12,554 bases of DNA, taken from the NCBI GenBank assembly GCA_964351025.1, contig CAYGLV010000067.1, positions 1 to 12,554 of the forward strand. The letters are read 5' to 3'. The position numbers and the translations under genes were made by a program. Positions 1-7,131 of the stretch are shown piece after piece. Numbering within the stretch: the first letter of the stretch is position 1; every line of letters begins with the position of its first letter. This DNA is from CAYGLV01 sp964351025 (GTDB lineage: Bacteria > Actinomycetota > Thermoleophilia > Gaiellales > Gaiellaceae). The notes beneath the pieces are model-generated. The model did not search any database and was not told where the DNA came from. It worked only from the letters and a program-made list of their open reading frames with translations.

Positions 1-41
1 CAAGCCACCGAACCAGGCCGCGCTCACGCCGGCCTTGACAT

Positions 42-46
42 AGGAG
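42..46 (+). promoter_or_regulatory. Ribosome binding site of polA
   Basis: AGGAG lies six bases before the ATG at position 53, a textbook Shine-Dalgarno match and spacing. It supports this ATG as the polA start. It is one of the few clear Shine-Dalgarno sequences in the window, since rpsA and uvrB have none. The first 52 bases contain no other feature I can support. Confidence 0.75.
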
Positions 47-52
47 CATCGC

Positions 53-2626
53 ATGTCGCCGAAGACGGTTACGGGCGCCGAGCTCGAGCTGGACGACGCG
101 CCGGCGCGCGCGTCCGAGCTCTTCCTCGTGGACGGGAACAACCTCGCCTACCGCGCCTTCTATGCGCTGCCGGAGGAGCTTGCGACGACCGAGGGCTTCC
201 CGACGAACGCCCTGCTCGGCTTCACGAACATGCTCTTCAAGCTCCTCGCCGACTACCGGCCGAAGGGCGTCGCTGTCGCCTGGGACACGCGGCCCGTCCA
301 CCGGACCGAGATCTCCGACGCCTACAAGGCCGAGCGCAAGCCGATGCCGGACCTGCTGCGCGAGCAGTTCCCACACTTCCGCCCGATCGTCGAGGCGTTC
401 GGCTACAGCAACCTCGAGTTCGAGGGCTGGGAGGCCGACGACGTGATCGCCACGCTCGCCACCCGCGCCGACGCAGCCGGGATCAGGACGTGCGTCGTCT
501 CGACCGACCGCGACGCCTTCCAGCTCTGTTCGGAGAACGTCTGCCTGATGATGACCCCGCGCGGCGTCTCCGACGTCCAGGTCTACACGCCGGAGCGCGT
601 CGAGGCCCGCTACGGCGTTCGCCCCGATCAGGTACCCGACTTCATCGGCCTCAAGGGCGACACCTCGGACAACATCCCGGGAGTTCCGGGCTTCGGTGAC
701 AAGACCGCTGCGCAGCTGATCTCCCAGTACGGCACCCTCGAGGCGGTGCTCGAGCACGCAGCCGAGCAGTCGCCCGCGCGCGCGAAGGCGCTCACCCAGT
801 TCGCTCAGCAGGGGCGCGACTCGAAGCTGCTCGCGACGATGCGACGCGACCTCGAGATCGACTGCGACCCGGCCGAGCTCGTCCGCGGTGCGCCCGACCG
901 CTCGCAGTTGAAGGAGATCTTCCGCCGCTTCGAGTTCCGGGGCGTGCTGGCGCGGGTGGACGATCTCGATGCCGCTCTGCCGGCCGCGGCGCCCGAGGCT
1001 GCGGGCGAGACTGCGCGCTGGCGTGAGGGCGAGCTACCGGCTGCGCAGGGCCCCGTGGGGCTTGCCGTCGCCGACGGCCGCTTCGCGCTCGCCGGGGCGG
1101 GCGGCGTCGTGGTCGGCGCGTGGGAGCCGACCCTGGCCGCGCGCCTGGGCGGGGCCGAGCTCGCGGCCCACGACTGCAAGTCGCTGCGGCTGCCGTTCCT
1201 GCCGGCCGACGACACGCTGCTCGCCGCCTACCTCGTCGAGCCCGGCCGCTCGTCGTACGACCTCGACGACCTCGCCGCCGAGTACGGGATCGAGGTCCTG
1301 CCGGAGCCGGCAGCCGAGGAGGGCACTGCGGCGCTCGTCCGCCACGCGGAGAGCATCCGCCGCCTCGCTCCGCGCCTGCGCGAGCGCGTCGCCGAGCGGG
1401 GCTCCGAGCGGCTCTACCGCGAGATCGAGCTTCCGCTGACCGCCGTGCTCGCGGCGATGGAGGACGCCGGCGTCAGGATCGACACCTACCGCATGGGCGA
1501 GATCACCGCCCGGCTCGCCGACCGCGTCGAAGAGCTCGAGGCGAAGGCGGAGGAGTTCGCCGGCGAGCCGTTCCTGCTGGGCTCGACCCAGCAGGTGGCG
1601 CGGATCCTCTTCGAGAAGCTCGGGCTGGCCCCCGGCCGCAAGGGGAAGACGGGCTACTCGACCGACACGCGCGTCCTGCGCTCGCTCCGGCACGAGCACC
1701 CGCTCGTGGAGGTGCTCGAGGAGTGGCGCGAGTACTCGAAGCTGCTGAACACCTACCTCGGGCCGCTGCCGACCCTCATCTCGGAGCACGACGGCCGCCT
1801 CCACACGACCTTCAACCAGACGGTCGCGGCGACCGGACGGCTCTCGACCTCGAGCCCGAACCTGCAGGCGATCCCCGTCCGCTCCGCCCTCGGTCGTGAG
1901 ATCCGCTCCGCCTTCATCGCCGAGCCGGGCTTCCGGCTGCTCTCGGCCGACTACTCCCAGGTCGAGCTGCGCATCCTCGCCCACGTCTCCGGCGAGCCGC
2001 GCTTGAGCGAGGCCTTCGCCCGTGGCGAGGACGTCCATGCGGCGACCGCGGCCGAGGTGCTCGGCAAGCCGCAGGCCGAGCTTTCGAAGGACGAGCGCGA
2101 CGTCGCAAAGATGGTCAACTTCGGGATCATCTACGGCATTTCCGCCTTCGGGCTCGCGGAGAACCTCGAGATTCCGCGCGAGCAGGCCCAGGCCTACATC
2201 GACACCTATCTCGCGCGCTTCCCGCACGTGCAGGAGTTCATCGCGCGCACCATCGAGCAGGCCGAGCGCGACGGCTACGTGACGACGCTGCTCGGCCGCC
2301 GCCGGCCGGTGCCGGAGATCCGCGCCTCGAACCGGCAGACGCGCTCGCTGGGCGAGCGGCTCGCCGTCAACTCCGTGATGCAGGGCACCGCCGCCGACGT
2401 GATCAAGGTCGCGATGGTGCGCATCCACGAGCGGCTGCGGCGGGAGGGGAGGGGGACGAGGCTCGTGCTCCAGGTGCACGACGAGCTGCTGCTCGAGGTG
2501 CCCGAGACCGAGACGACCGCCGCCCGCGAGCTCGTGCGGGAGGAGCTGGTCGGCGCCTACCCCCTCGACCCGCCGCTCGCGGTGGACGTCGGAGTGGGGG
2601 ACAACTGGGCGGAGGCGAAGAGCTGA
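53..2626 (+). CDS. polA: DNA polymerase I
   Basis: Fills gaps and removes RNA primers during lagging-strand synthesis and excision repair in the cytoplasm. The 857 residues show the three expected regions. Residues about 22-305 are the 5' nuclease, with its metal-binding acids visible: D27 in VDGNN, D129/D130 in EADDV, D152/D154 in STDRDA, and D203/D206 in KGDTSDN. Residues about 325-455 correspond to the 3'-5' exonuclease fold, but the DxE metal motif is absent (GLAVADGRF where E. coli has FDTE), so proofreading is probably lost, as in Taq and mycobacterial PolA. Residues about 455-857 are the polymerase: motif A DYSQVELR (D633), O-helix RDVAKMVNFGIIYG (R682, K686, F690, Y694) and motif C QVHDE (D810, E811). 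Length is normal for the family. The start is set by a good Shine-Dalgarno sequence and a short tail before the nuclease domain. No terminator is visible before rpsA, 70 bp downstream. Identification is certain; loss of proofreading is inferred from the missing residues. Confidence 0.98.
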   Translation: MSPKTVTGAELELDDAPARASELFLVDGNNLAYRAFYALPEELATTEGFPTNALLGFTNMLFKLLADYRPKGVAVAWDTRPVHRTEISDAYKAERKPMPDLLREQFPHFRPIVEAFGYSNLEFEGWEADDVIATLATRADAAGIRTCVVSTDRDAFQLCSENVCLMMTPRGVSDVQVYTPERVEARYGVRPDQVPDFIGLKGDTSDNIPGVPGFGDKTAAQLISQYGTLEAVLEHAAEQSPARAKALTQFAQQGRDSKLLATMRRDLEIDCDPAELVRGAPDRSQLKEIFRRFEFRGVLARVDDLDAALPAAAPEAAGETARWREGELPAAQGPVGLAVADGRFALAGAGGVVVGAWEPTLAARLGGAELAAHDCKSLRLPFLPADDTLLAAYLVEPGRSSYDLDDLAAEYGIEVLPEPAAEEGTAALVRHAESIRRLAPRLRERVAERGSERLYREIELPLTAVLAAMEDAGVRIDTYRMGEITARLADRVEELEAKAEEFAGEPFLLGSTQQVARILFEKLGLAPGRKGKTGYSTDTRVLRSLRHEHPLVEVLEEWREYSKLLNTYLGPLPTLISEHDGRLHTTFNQTVAATGRLSTSSPNLQAIPVRSALGREIRSAFIAEPGFRLLSADYSQVELRILAHVSGEPRLSEAFARGEDVHAATAAEVLGKPQAELSKDERDVAKMVNFGIIYGISAFGLAENLEIPREQAQAYIDTYLARFPHVQEFIARTIEQAERDGYVTTLLGRRRPVPEIRASNRQTRSLGERLAVNSVMQGTAADVIKVAMVRIHERLRREGRGTRLVLQVHDELLLEVPETETTAARELVREELVGAYPLDPPLAVDVGVGDNWAEAKS

Positions 2627-2679
2627 GCCCCGCCGAGCAGCCCCCGGCCGGGAACCGCTGTTCTGCGCTGAGACCTGGC

Positions 2680-2685
2680 TATACT
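2680..2685 (+). promoter_or_regulatory. Candidate -10 element of rpsA
   Basis: TATACT matches the TATAAT consensus at five of six bases and fits the actinobacterial TANNNT form. It ends 11 bases before the rpsA ATG at 2697, so a start site about seven bases downstream would leave a leader of only four or five bases. No Shine-Dalgarno sequence precedes the ATG, consistent with a leaderless or nearly leaderless mRNA. I see no good -35 hexamer at 16-18 bp. Confidence 0.5.
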
Positions 2686-2696
2686 GCGCCTTCGCT

Positions 2697-4172
2697 ATGG
2701 TCAACGACACCGTGGAGCACGTAGACCCGCGCCTCGAAGAGGGGGTCTGGACCATCGGTCCCGACGGGGATTTGATCCCCGACTACGAGTCCACCTTCCC
2801 GACGATCAACGAGGGCGAGGTCGTGCACGGCACGGTCGTCCGCGTCGACCGGGACGAGGTGCTCGTTGACATCGGCTACAAGTCCGAGGGCGTCATCCCG
2901 GTCGCCGAGCTCTCGATCCGCCGCTCGATCAACCCCGCCGACGAGGTCTCGGTCGGCGACGAGATCGACGCGCTCGTCCTCACCAAGGAGGACGCCGAGG
3001 GGCGCCTCATCCTGTCGAAGAAGCGCGCCCGCTTCGAGCTTGCGTGGAAGAGGATCGAGGTGGCCGCTGAGAGCGGGGAGCCCGTCAACGGCAACGTGAT
3101 CGAGGTCGTCAAGGGCGGCCTCATCCTCGACCTCGGCGTGCGCGGCTTCCTGCCGGCTTCGCTGGTCGACATCCGGCGCGTACAGGATCTGGACGAGTTC
3201 ATGGGCAAGGAGCTGCGCTGCAAGGTGATCGAGCTCAACCGCTCGCGCAACAACGTCGTGCTCAGCCGGCGCGCGGTGCTCGAGGACGAGCGCAAGGAGA
3301 TGCGGCACGCGATCCTCGACCGGCTCAACCCGGGCGATGTCGTGGACGGTCAGATCTCCAACATCGTGGATTTCGGCGCCTTCGTCGATCTCGACGGCAT
3401 GGATGGCCTGATCCACATCTCCGAGCTGTCGTGGAGCCACGTCAACCACCCGTCCGAGATCCTCGAGATCGGCCAGGACGTGAAGGTCAAGGTGCTCGAC
3501 ATCGACCGCGACCGGCAGCGGATCTCGCTCGGCCTCAAGCAGACGCAGTCCGACCCGTGGCAGCAGGTGCTCGACGCCTACCACGTCGACGATGTCGTTG
3601 AGGGCCGCGTGACCAAGGTCGTGACCTTCGGTGCCTTCGTCGAGATCCTCCCCGGCGTCGAGGGGCTCGTCCACATCTCCGAACTGGCCCAGCACCACGT
3701 CGAGAACCCGCGCGAGGTCGTTTCGCAGGGCGACGCGGTCAACGTCGTCGTGCTCGAGGTCGACGCCGAGCGCCGCCGCCTCTCGCTCTCGCTGAAGCGA
3801 GTCGAGGAGGGCGCCGAGCCCTTGCCCCGGCCGGACGGCGCGCCGTCGGTGCACGAGACGCCGCACCTCCAGCTCTCCGAGGAGGCGTTCCCGGCCGGCT
3901 CGGCTGCCGGCGAGGAGGGCGAGGACGTGCCCGCCGCTTCAGCGGAAGCCGAGATCGCCGAGGAGGCCGAGGTCGAGGCCGAGGTCGAGGCCGAGGTCGA
4001 GGCCGAGGTCGAATCTGCCGACGCCGAGGCCGAGCCCACTGTGGTCGAGGCCGTCGTCGAGGTCGAGGCGGAGGCAGCGATCGCGGAGCCGGTCGCCGAC
4101 CAGGACGCGGACGACTCCGAGCCCGAAGCCGCCGAGCCCGAGCCAGAGCCCGAGCCCGGCGAGACCGCGTAG
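2697..4172 (+). CDS. rpsA: 30S ribosomal protein S1
   Basis: RNA-binding protein of the small ribosomal subunit that helps load mRNA. The 491 residues contain four S1 (OB-fold) repeats: about 38-110 (GEVVHGTVVRV to LILSKKRA), 128-195 (GNVIEVVKGGLILDL to NVVLSRRA), 213-283 (GDVVDGQISNIVDFGAFVDL to ISLGLKQ) and 298-369 (VVEGRVTKVVTFGAFVEI to LSLSLKR). Repeats 3 and 4 have the best FGAFV and GLvHISEL cores, as is usual. Four repeats followed by a long tail is the actinobacterial form; E. coli S1 has six. Residues about 371-491 are low-complexity and strongly acidic (Glu, Ala, Val, Asp), including a tandem EVEA run. The ATG has no Shine-Dalgarno sequence but has a -10-like hexamer just upstream. 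coaE begins six bases after the stop codon, so the two are probably co-transcribed. Family assignment is secure; the role of the tail is unknown. Confidence 0.97.
   Translation: MVNDTVEHVDPRLEEGVWTIGPDGDLIPDYESTFPTINEGEVVHGTVVRVDRDEVLVDIGYKSEGVIPVAELSIRRSINPADEVSVGDEIDALVLTKEDAEGRLILSKKRARFELAWKRIEVAAESGEPVNGNVIEVVKGGLILDLGVRGFLPASLVDIRRVQDLDEFMGKELRCKVIELNRSRNNVVLSRRAVLEDERKEMRHAILDRLNPGDVVDGQISNIVDFGAFVDLDGMDGLIHISELSWSHVNHPSEILEIGQDVKVKVLDIDRDRQRISLGLKQTQSDPWQQVLDAYHVDDVVEGRVTKVVTFGAFVEILPGVEGLVHISELAQHHVENPREVVSQGDAVNVVVLEVDAERRRLSLSLKRVEEGAEPLPRPDGAPSVHETPHLQLSEEAFPAGSAAGEEGEDVPAASAEAEIAEEAEVEAEVEAEVEAEVESADAEAEPTVVEAVVEVEAEAAIAEPVADQDADDSEPEAAEPEPEPEPGETA
3969..4012 (+). repeat. 12-bp tandem repeat inside rpsA
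   Basis: About 3.7 direct copies of GAGGTCGAGGCC, in frame, encode repeated Glu-Val-Glu-Ala (residues 425 to about 439 of S1). The unit is a multiple of three, so gain or loss of copies would change tail length without a frameshift. Copies are identical at the DNA level, suggesting recent slippage expansion. Confidence 0.85.
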
Positions 4173-4178
4173 GGGCCC

Positions 4179-4766
4179 TTGCGGCCGATCGCGGTCGCGA
4201 TCACCGGCTCGATCGGTGCGGGCAAGAGCGAGGCGCTGCGGGCGTTCGCACGCCATGGCGCTGCCGTCGTCTCGAGCGACGACATCGTCCATCACCTGCT
4301 GTCCGAGGACGAAGACGTCAAGCGTGCCCTCGTGGAGCGCTTCGGCGAAGAGGCGCTCGGCGCCGACGGTCGTCCCGACCGGGCTCGCATCGGCCGGATC
4401 GTCTTCGGCGACAGCGAAGCGCTCGCGTTCCTCGAGGGCCTGCTACACCCGCTCGTCGCCCGCGAGTACCTCACCTGGCGCGAGCAGCTCGCGCAACTGC
4501 CCGACCCGCCGAGCGTCTGCCTGACCGAGGTGCCGCTCCTGTACGAGGTCGGCGGTGAGGCGCGCTTCGACAAGGTCGTCGTGATCACGGCGCCGGCGAA
4601 GCTGCGGGACGCCCGGCGCACGGTTCCGCGCGACGACCGCGACGCGCGGCTCATCTCCGACGCGGAGAAGGCGCAGCTGGCCGATTTCGTCTACGTGAAC
4701 ACCGGGTCGCTCGAGGAGCTCGACGCGTGGGTCGTCGGAGTGCTGGACGAGCTCACGTCGGAATGA
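4179..4766 (+). CDS. coaE: Dephospho-CoA kinase
   Basis: Phosphorylates the ribose 3'-hydroxyl of dephospho-CoA with ATP, the last step of coenzyme A synthesis, in the cytosol. The 195 residues begin almost at the P-loop (GSIGAGKS, residues 10-17). They then show the family's SSDDIVHHL segment (32-40, acidic residues D34/D35), the LLHPLV segment (88-93), EVPLLYE (117-123) and the C-terminal ADFVYVNTGSLEEL (168-181). The start is a TTG six bases after the rpsA stop; no ATG or GTG occurs before the P-loop in this frame, and GGGG just upstream may serve as a close Shine-Dalgarno, so translation is probably coupled to rpsA. In the lid region (about 140-165) the usual RI..Q signature reads RLISDAEK, a departure from the textbook sequence. 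M. tuberculosis CoaE carries an extra GrpB-like C-terminal domain, which is absent here. The stop overlaps the next gene's ATG. Confidence 0.95.
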   Translation: MRPIAVAITGSIGAGKSEALRAFARHGAAVVSSDDIVHHLLSEDEDVKRALVERFGEEALGADGRPDRARIGRIVFGDSEALAFLEGLLHPLVAREYLTWREQLAQLPDPPSVCLTEVPLLYEVGGEARFDKVVVITAPAKLRDARRTVPRDDRDARLISDAEKAQLADFVYVNTGSLEELDAWVVGVLDELTSE

Positions 4767-5311
4767 GGCGGCTCGCGCTCCTGCTGGCCGCGGCGCTCGC
4801 GACGGCCGGCGGCGTCCTCTACGTGCTGGAGGCGGAGCCGGGGTGGTACGTACGCCTGCGCTACCCGCTCCGCTACGAGCAGATCATCGTCGGCCACGCA
4901 GAGAACTACCGTCTCGACGCATCGCTCCTCGCCGCGGTCATCTACCAGGAGAGCAAGTTCGATCCCCGCGCGCAGTCGGCGCAGGGCGCGATCGGGCTGA
5001 TGCAGCTCCTGCCCGACACCGCGAAGGGGATCGCCAGCCGCACCGGCGGCGGCGGGTTCGTCGTCGCCGACCTCTACGAGCCGGAGCTCAACATCCGCTA
5101 CGGCTCCTGGTACCTCCGCCACCTGCTCGACAAGTACGGCGACGAGCCGACGGCGCTCGCCGCCTACAACGCGGGGCAGGGTCAGGTGGACGAGTGGCGC
5201 GATCACGGCGAGGGGATCGTCTTCGCCGAGACGCGCGCCTACGTCGCGCGGGTCGAAAAGCTCAGGCGGGTCTACGCGCGCGCGTACGCGAGCGAGCTCG
5301 GGGCCGGATAG
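4763..5311 (+). CDS. Lytic transglycosylase, SLT domain, membrane-anchored or secreted
   Basis: Predicted murein-cleaving enzyme acting outside the membrane on the peptidoglycan glycan strand. In the 182 residues, 1-22 form a short basic start plus hydrophobic helix (MRRLALLLAAALATAGGVLY), a signal peptide or anchor with no lipobox cysteine. The SLT/goose-lysozyme-like domain spans about 38-170. The catalytic glutamate is E63 in YQESKFDPRA, followed by GAIGLMQLLPDTA (75-87), the NIRYGSWYL helix (110-118) and ALAAYNAGQG (131-140). The ATG at 4763 overlaps the coaE stop as ATGA, indicating translational coupling. A longer reading from 4727 would lie inside coaE and put a charged tail before the hydrophobic helix, so I rejected it. 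The last 50 bp overlap the convergent tetR 3' end. The domain is clear; the exact cellular role is not known. Confidence 0.92.
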   Translation: MRRLALLLAAALATAGGVLYVLEAEPGWYVRLRYPLRYEQIIVGHAENYRLDASLLAAVIYQESKFDPRAQSAQGAIGLMQLLPDTAKGIASRTGGGGFVVADLYEPELNIRYGSWYLRHLLDKYGDEPTALAAYNAGQGQVDEWRDHGEGIVFAETRAYVARVEKLRRVYARAYASELGAG

Positions 5312-5852
5312 CCTCGTCCACGAGCCGCAGCAGGTCGTCTGCATCCTCGGTCGCAAAGCCGGCGGCTGTACGCAGGGCGAGGCCGTCCGCGACGATGCCC
5401 ATGAAGCGGCCGAGCGTCTGCAGCTCGACGTCGGTCCGGAGCTCGCCCGCCGCCTGCAGCTCCTCGGCCCGAGCCTCGAGCCGTTTCTCGACGTCCGGCG
5501 CCCGTCCCTCGAAGCGGGAGCGGAACGTTTCGTCCGTGCGGAGGCGGCGACTGACCTCGAAGTAGACGGAGAGCCACGCGGGATCCTCCGCGAGGATCGT
5601 CCGCAGCAGCTCGGTGTAGCCCTCGTCCAGCCACAGCTGTCCGAAGCGCTCGGCGTCCCGCTCGGCGAGGGAGAGGAAGAGCTCGTCCTTGTTCGCGAAG
5701 TAGTTGAAGATCGCGCCGCGCGAGAGGCCGGACTCCCGCTCGAGCCGCGCCACCGTCGCTCCCTCGTAGCCGTGCTCGCCGAAGACGCGCCTCGCCGCGG
5801 CGAGGATCTGCTCTCGCCGGGCCTCCTTCTGCTCGTCGCTCGTCTTCGGCAT
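5262..5852 (-). CDS. TetR-family transcriptional repressor
   Basis: Predicted ligand-responsive DNA-binding repressor of 196 residues. The N-terminal domain (about 10-58) is typical TetR: EQILAAARRVFGEHGYEGATV, then a helix-turn-helix with RLERESGLSRGAIFNYFANKDEL (recognition helix about 44-52). The rest is a variable helical ligand and dimer domain (about 65-183), followed by a basic Arg-rich tail (184-196) encoded in the overlap with the transglycosylase gene. The ATG ends at 5852. It is divergent from the MFS gene, with a palindrome between the two starts, so it most likely represses the exporter and perhaps itself. The inducer cannot be told from sequence. No clear Shine-Dalgarno sequence precedes the start; only AAAG is seen. 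Family call is secure; the target is inferred from position. Confidence 0.94.
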   Translation of the reverse strand: MPKTSDEQKEARREQILAAARRVFGEHGYEGATVARLERESGLSRGAIFNYFANKDELFLSLAERDAERFGQLWLDEGYTELLRTILAEDPAWLSVYFEVSRRLRTDETFRSRFEGRAPDVEKRLEARAEELQAAGELRTDVELQTLGRFMGIVADGLALRTAAGFATEDADDLLRLVDEAIRPRARSRTRARRPA

Positions 5853-5860
5853 GTTCGGAC

Positions 5861-5889
5861 TTTACAAAACCGTACGGTCGTTTTATTAT
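5861..5889 (+). promoter_or_regulatory. MFS promoter with TetR operator in the spacer
   Basis: TTTACA (5861-5866) and TATTAT (5884-5889) match -35 and -10 consensus at five of six bases each, with an ideal 17-bp spacer. Inside the spacer, ACCGTACGGT (5869-5878) is a perfect 10-bp palindrome, flanked by AAAAC at 5866-5870 and GTTTT at 5880-5884. A repressor bound there would block RNA polymerase directly. On the opposite strand, bases 5885-5890 read TATAAT, a perfect -10 that could serve tetR, with the palindrome then near its start site; I see no matching -35 for it. Promoter geometry is seen directly; repressor binding is inferred. Confidence 0.8.
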
Positions 5890-5922
5890 AGCGGCCATGT
5901 GCGACGCCGCCCGAGCGATCTG

Positions 5923-7125
5923 ATGCTGCGCAAGCCCGGGCTGCTCGCTCTGCTCGTCGCCGAGAGCGTCTCCTCGCTCGGCTCGCAGATGACGTTTCTC
6001 GCCTTGCCCTGGTTCGTCCTCGTGACGACGGGGTCGCCCACGAGGATGGGCGTCGTCCTCGCCGTAGAGCTGTTGCCGGTTGCGCTCCTGGGCATCCCGA
6101 GCGGCACGCTCGTGTCGCGGCTGGGGGCGCGGCGGACGATGCTGATCGGGGACCTCGCGCGGGTGCCGCTGATGGTGAGCCTGCCGCTGTTGCACGCGGC
6201 CGATCTCCTGAGCTTCCCACTGCTGCTCGTGATCGTGTTCGGGATCGGCTGCTTCCTCGCGCCCTACTTCTCGTCGCAGCGGGTGATCCTGCCGGAGATC
6301 GTCGGCGACGACGAGCGGCTCGTCGCCCAGGCCAACGCGATCCTCGAGGGCACGCTGCGCGCGACGGCGCTCGCCGGGCCGGCAACCGCCGGCGTGCTGA
6401 TCTCGGTGCTCGACGCGCCCAACGTCCTCTACATCGACGCAGCGACCTTCCTGTTCGCGTTCGTCACGCTCGCGCTCTTCGTCCCGCAGCGCCCCCCGCT
6501 GCCGGCGACCGACGAGAGCCGGGGCCTGCTCGCGGGCGTGCGCTTTCTGCTGCGCGACCGGCTGCTCGCCTCGCTCGGGGTCACCGCTCTGTTCCTCAAC
6601 ATGTTCGGGCAGATGTTCGTCATCTCGCTGCCGGTGCTCGCATATACGGAGTACGACGGCAGCTCGCGCCTCGCCGGGGTGTTCTTCGGCGCCTTCGGCG
6701 CCGGCGCTGTGATCGGAAGCGTGCTGGCGATCAAGCTCATGCCCCGTTTCGACCCCTTGCGGCTCGCGTCGGTGGCGCTCGTCGGGCTCTCGCTGCCGAT
6801 CTTCCTGCTCGGTCTCGAGCTACCTGCCGCGGCGGTGCTCGCCGTGCTTGCCGTTTCGTCGATCGCGGGACCGCTCATCAACGCGCCGCTGATCGGGGTG
6901 ATCACAACCCGGACGCCGGTGGCACTGCGGCCGAAGGTGATGACCGCCGTGATGACCTTCGCGCTGCTCGCCGGGCCCGTGGGGATGGTGATCGCGGGCC
7001 CGCTCCTGCAATCGTGGGGCCCCCGACACGTGTTCTTGCTGATCGCGGGCGGCCAGCTGCTCGCGACGATCCCGTTCGTCTCGGTCGCGCTGCGCTGGCG
7101 CGAGCCCGTGGCGGCGTCGGCCTAG
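5923..7125 (+). CDS. MFS-family exporter (MFS_3/EntS-like)
   Basis: Predicted inner-membrane drug or small-molecule exporter of the major facilitator superfamily, proton-driven by family analogy. The 400 residues are dominated by hydrophobic helices, about 10-12. A motif-A-like loop GTLVSRLGARR lies after the second helix (61-71), with Ser replacing the usual Asp. QANAILEGTLRATALAGPATAGVLI in the fourth and fifth helix region (136-160) is typical of the MFS_3 branch. A central polar loop sits at about 188-205. Start choice is not certain. ATG 5923 places the first helix normally; a GTG at 5899 (eight residues longer) sits about nine bases after the -10 hexamer and would suit a leaderless transcript; an ATG at 5851 lies upstream of the promoter and is unlikely. 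Divergence from a TetR gene supports a repressible efflux role. Substrate unknown. Confidence 0.92.
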   Translation: MLRKPGLLALLVAESVSSLGSQMTFLALPWFVLVTTGSPTRMGVVLAVELLPVALLGIPSGTLVSRLGARRTMLIGDLARVPLMVSLPLLHAADLLSFPLLLVIVFGIGCFLAPYFSSQRVILPEIVGDDERLVAQANAILEGTLRATALAGPATAGVLISVLDAPNVLYIDAATFLFAFVTLALFVPQRPPLPATDESRGLLAGVRFLLRDRLLASLGVTALFLNMFGQMFVISLPVLAYTEYDGSSRLAGVFFGAFGAGAVIGSVLAIKLMPRFDPLRLASVALVGLSLPIFLLGLELPAAAVLAVLAVSSIAGPLINAPLIGVITTRTPVALRPKVMTAVMTFALLAGPVGMVIAGPLLQSWGPRHVFLLIAGGQLLATIPFVSVALRWREPVAASA

Positions 7126-7131
7126 AAGCTC

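Noticed and set aside
35..40. TTGACA just before polA, a perfect -35 hexamer.
   Set aside because: It is only 12 bases from the polA ATG, leaving no room for a -10 and start site before the gene, and it overlaps the approach to a good Shine-Dalgarno sequence.
1..43. Possible 3' end of an upstream gene: one frame is open from base 2 to a TAG at 41-43.
   Set aside because: Only 13 codons are visible, another frame is also open, and nothing in the residues identifies a protein.
2643..2652. CCCGGCCGGG palindrome in the polA-rpsA gap, considered as a terminator.
   Set aside because: There is no loop beyond the self-complementary core and no T-run. Such GC palindromes are expected by chance here.
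1034..2755. Long open frame of 573 codons on the - strand opposite polA.
   Set aside because: It mirrors the codon bias of polA in a GC-rich genome, has no recognisable domain, and polA is certain.
2679..3866. 395-codon open frame on the - strand opposite rpsA, rich in Asp, Leu and Val.
   Set aside because: Its composition is the complement of S1 codons. S1 is certain, and no start signal is seen for the antisense frame.
4691..6385. 564-codon - strand frame spanning the transglycosylase, tetR and the start of the MFS gene.
   Set aside because: It is Arg/Ser-rich, covers three recognised genes and a promoter, and has no domain. It is a product of GC bias.
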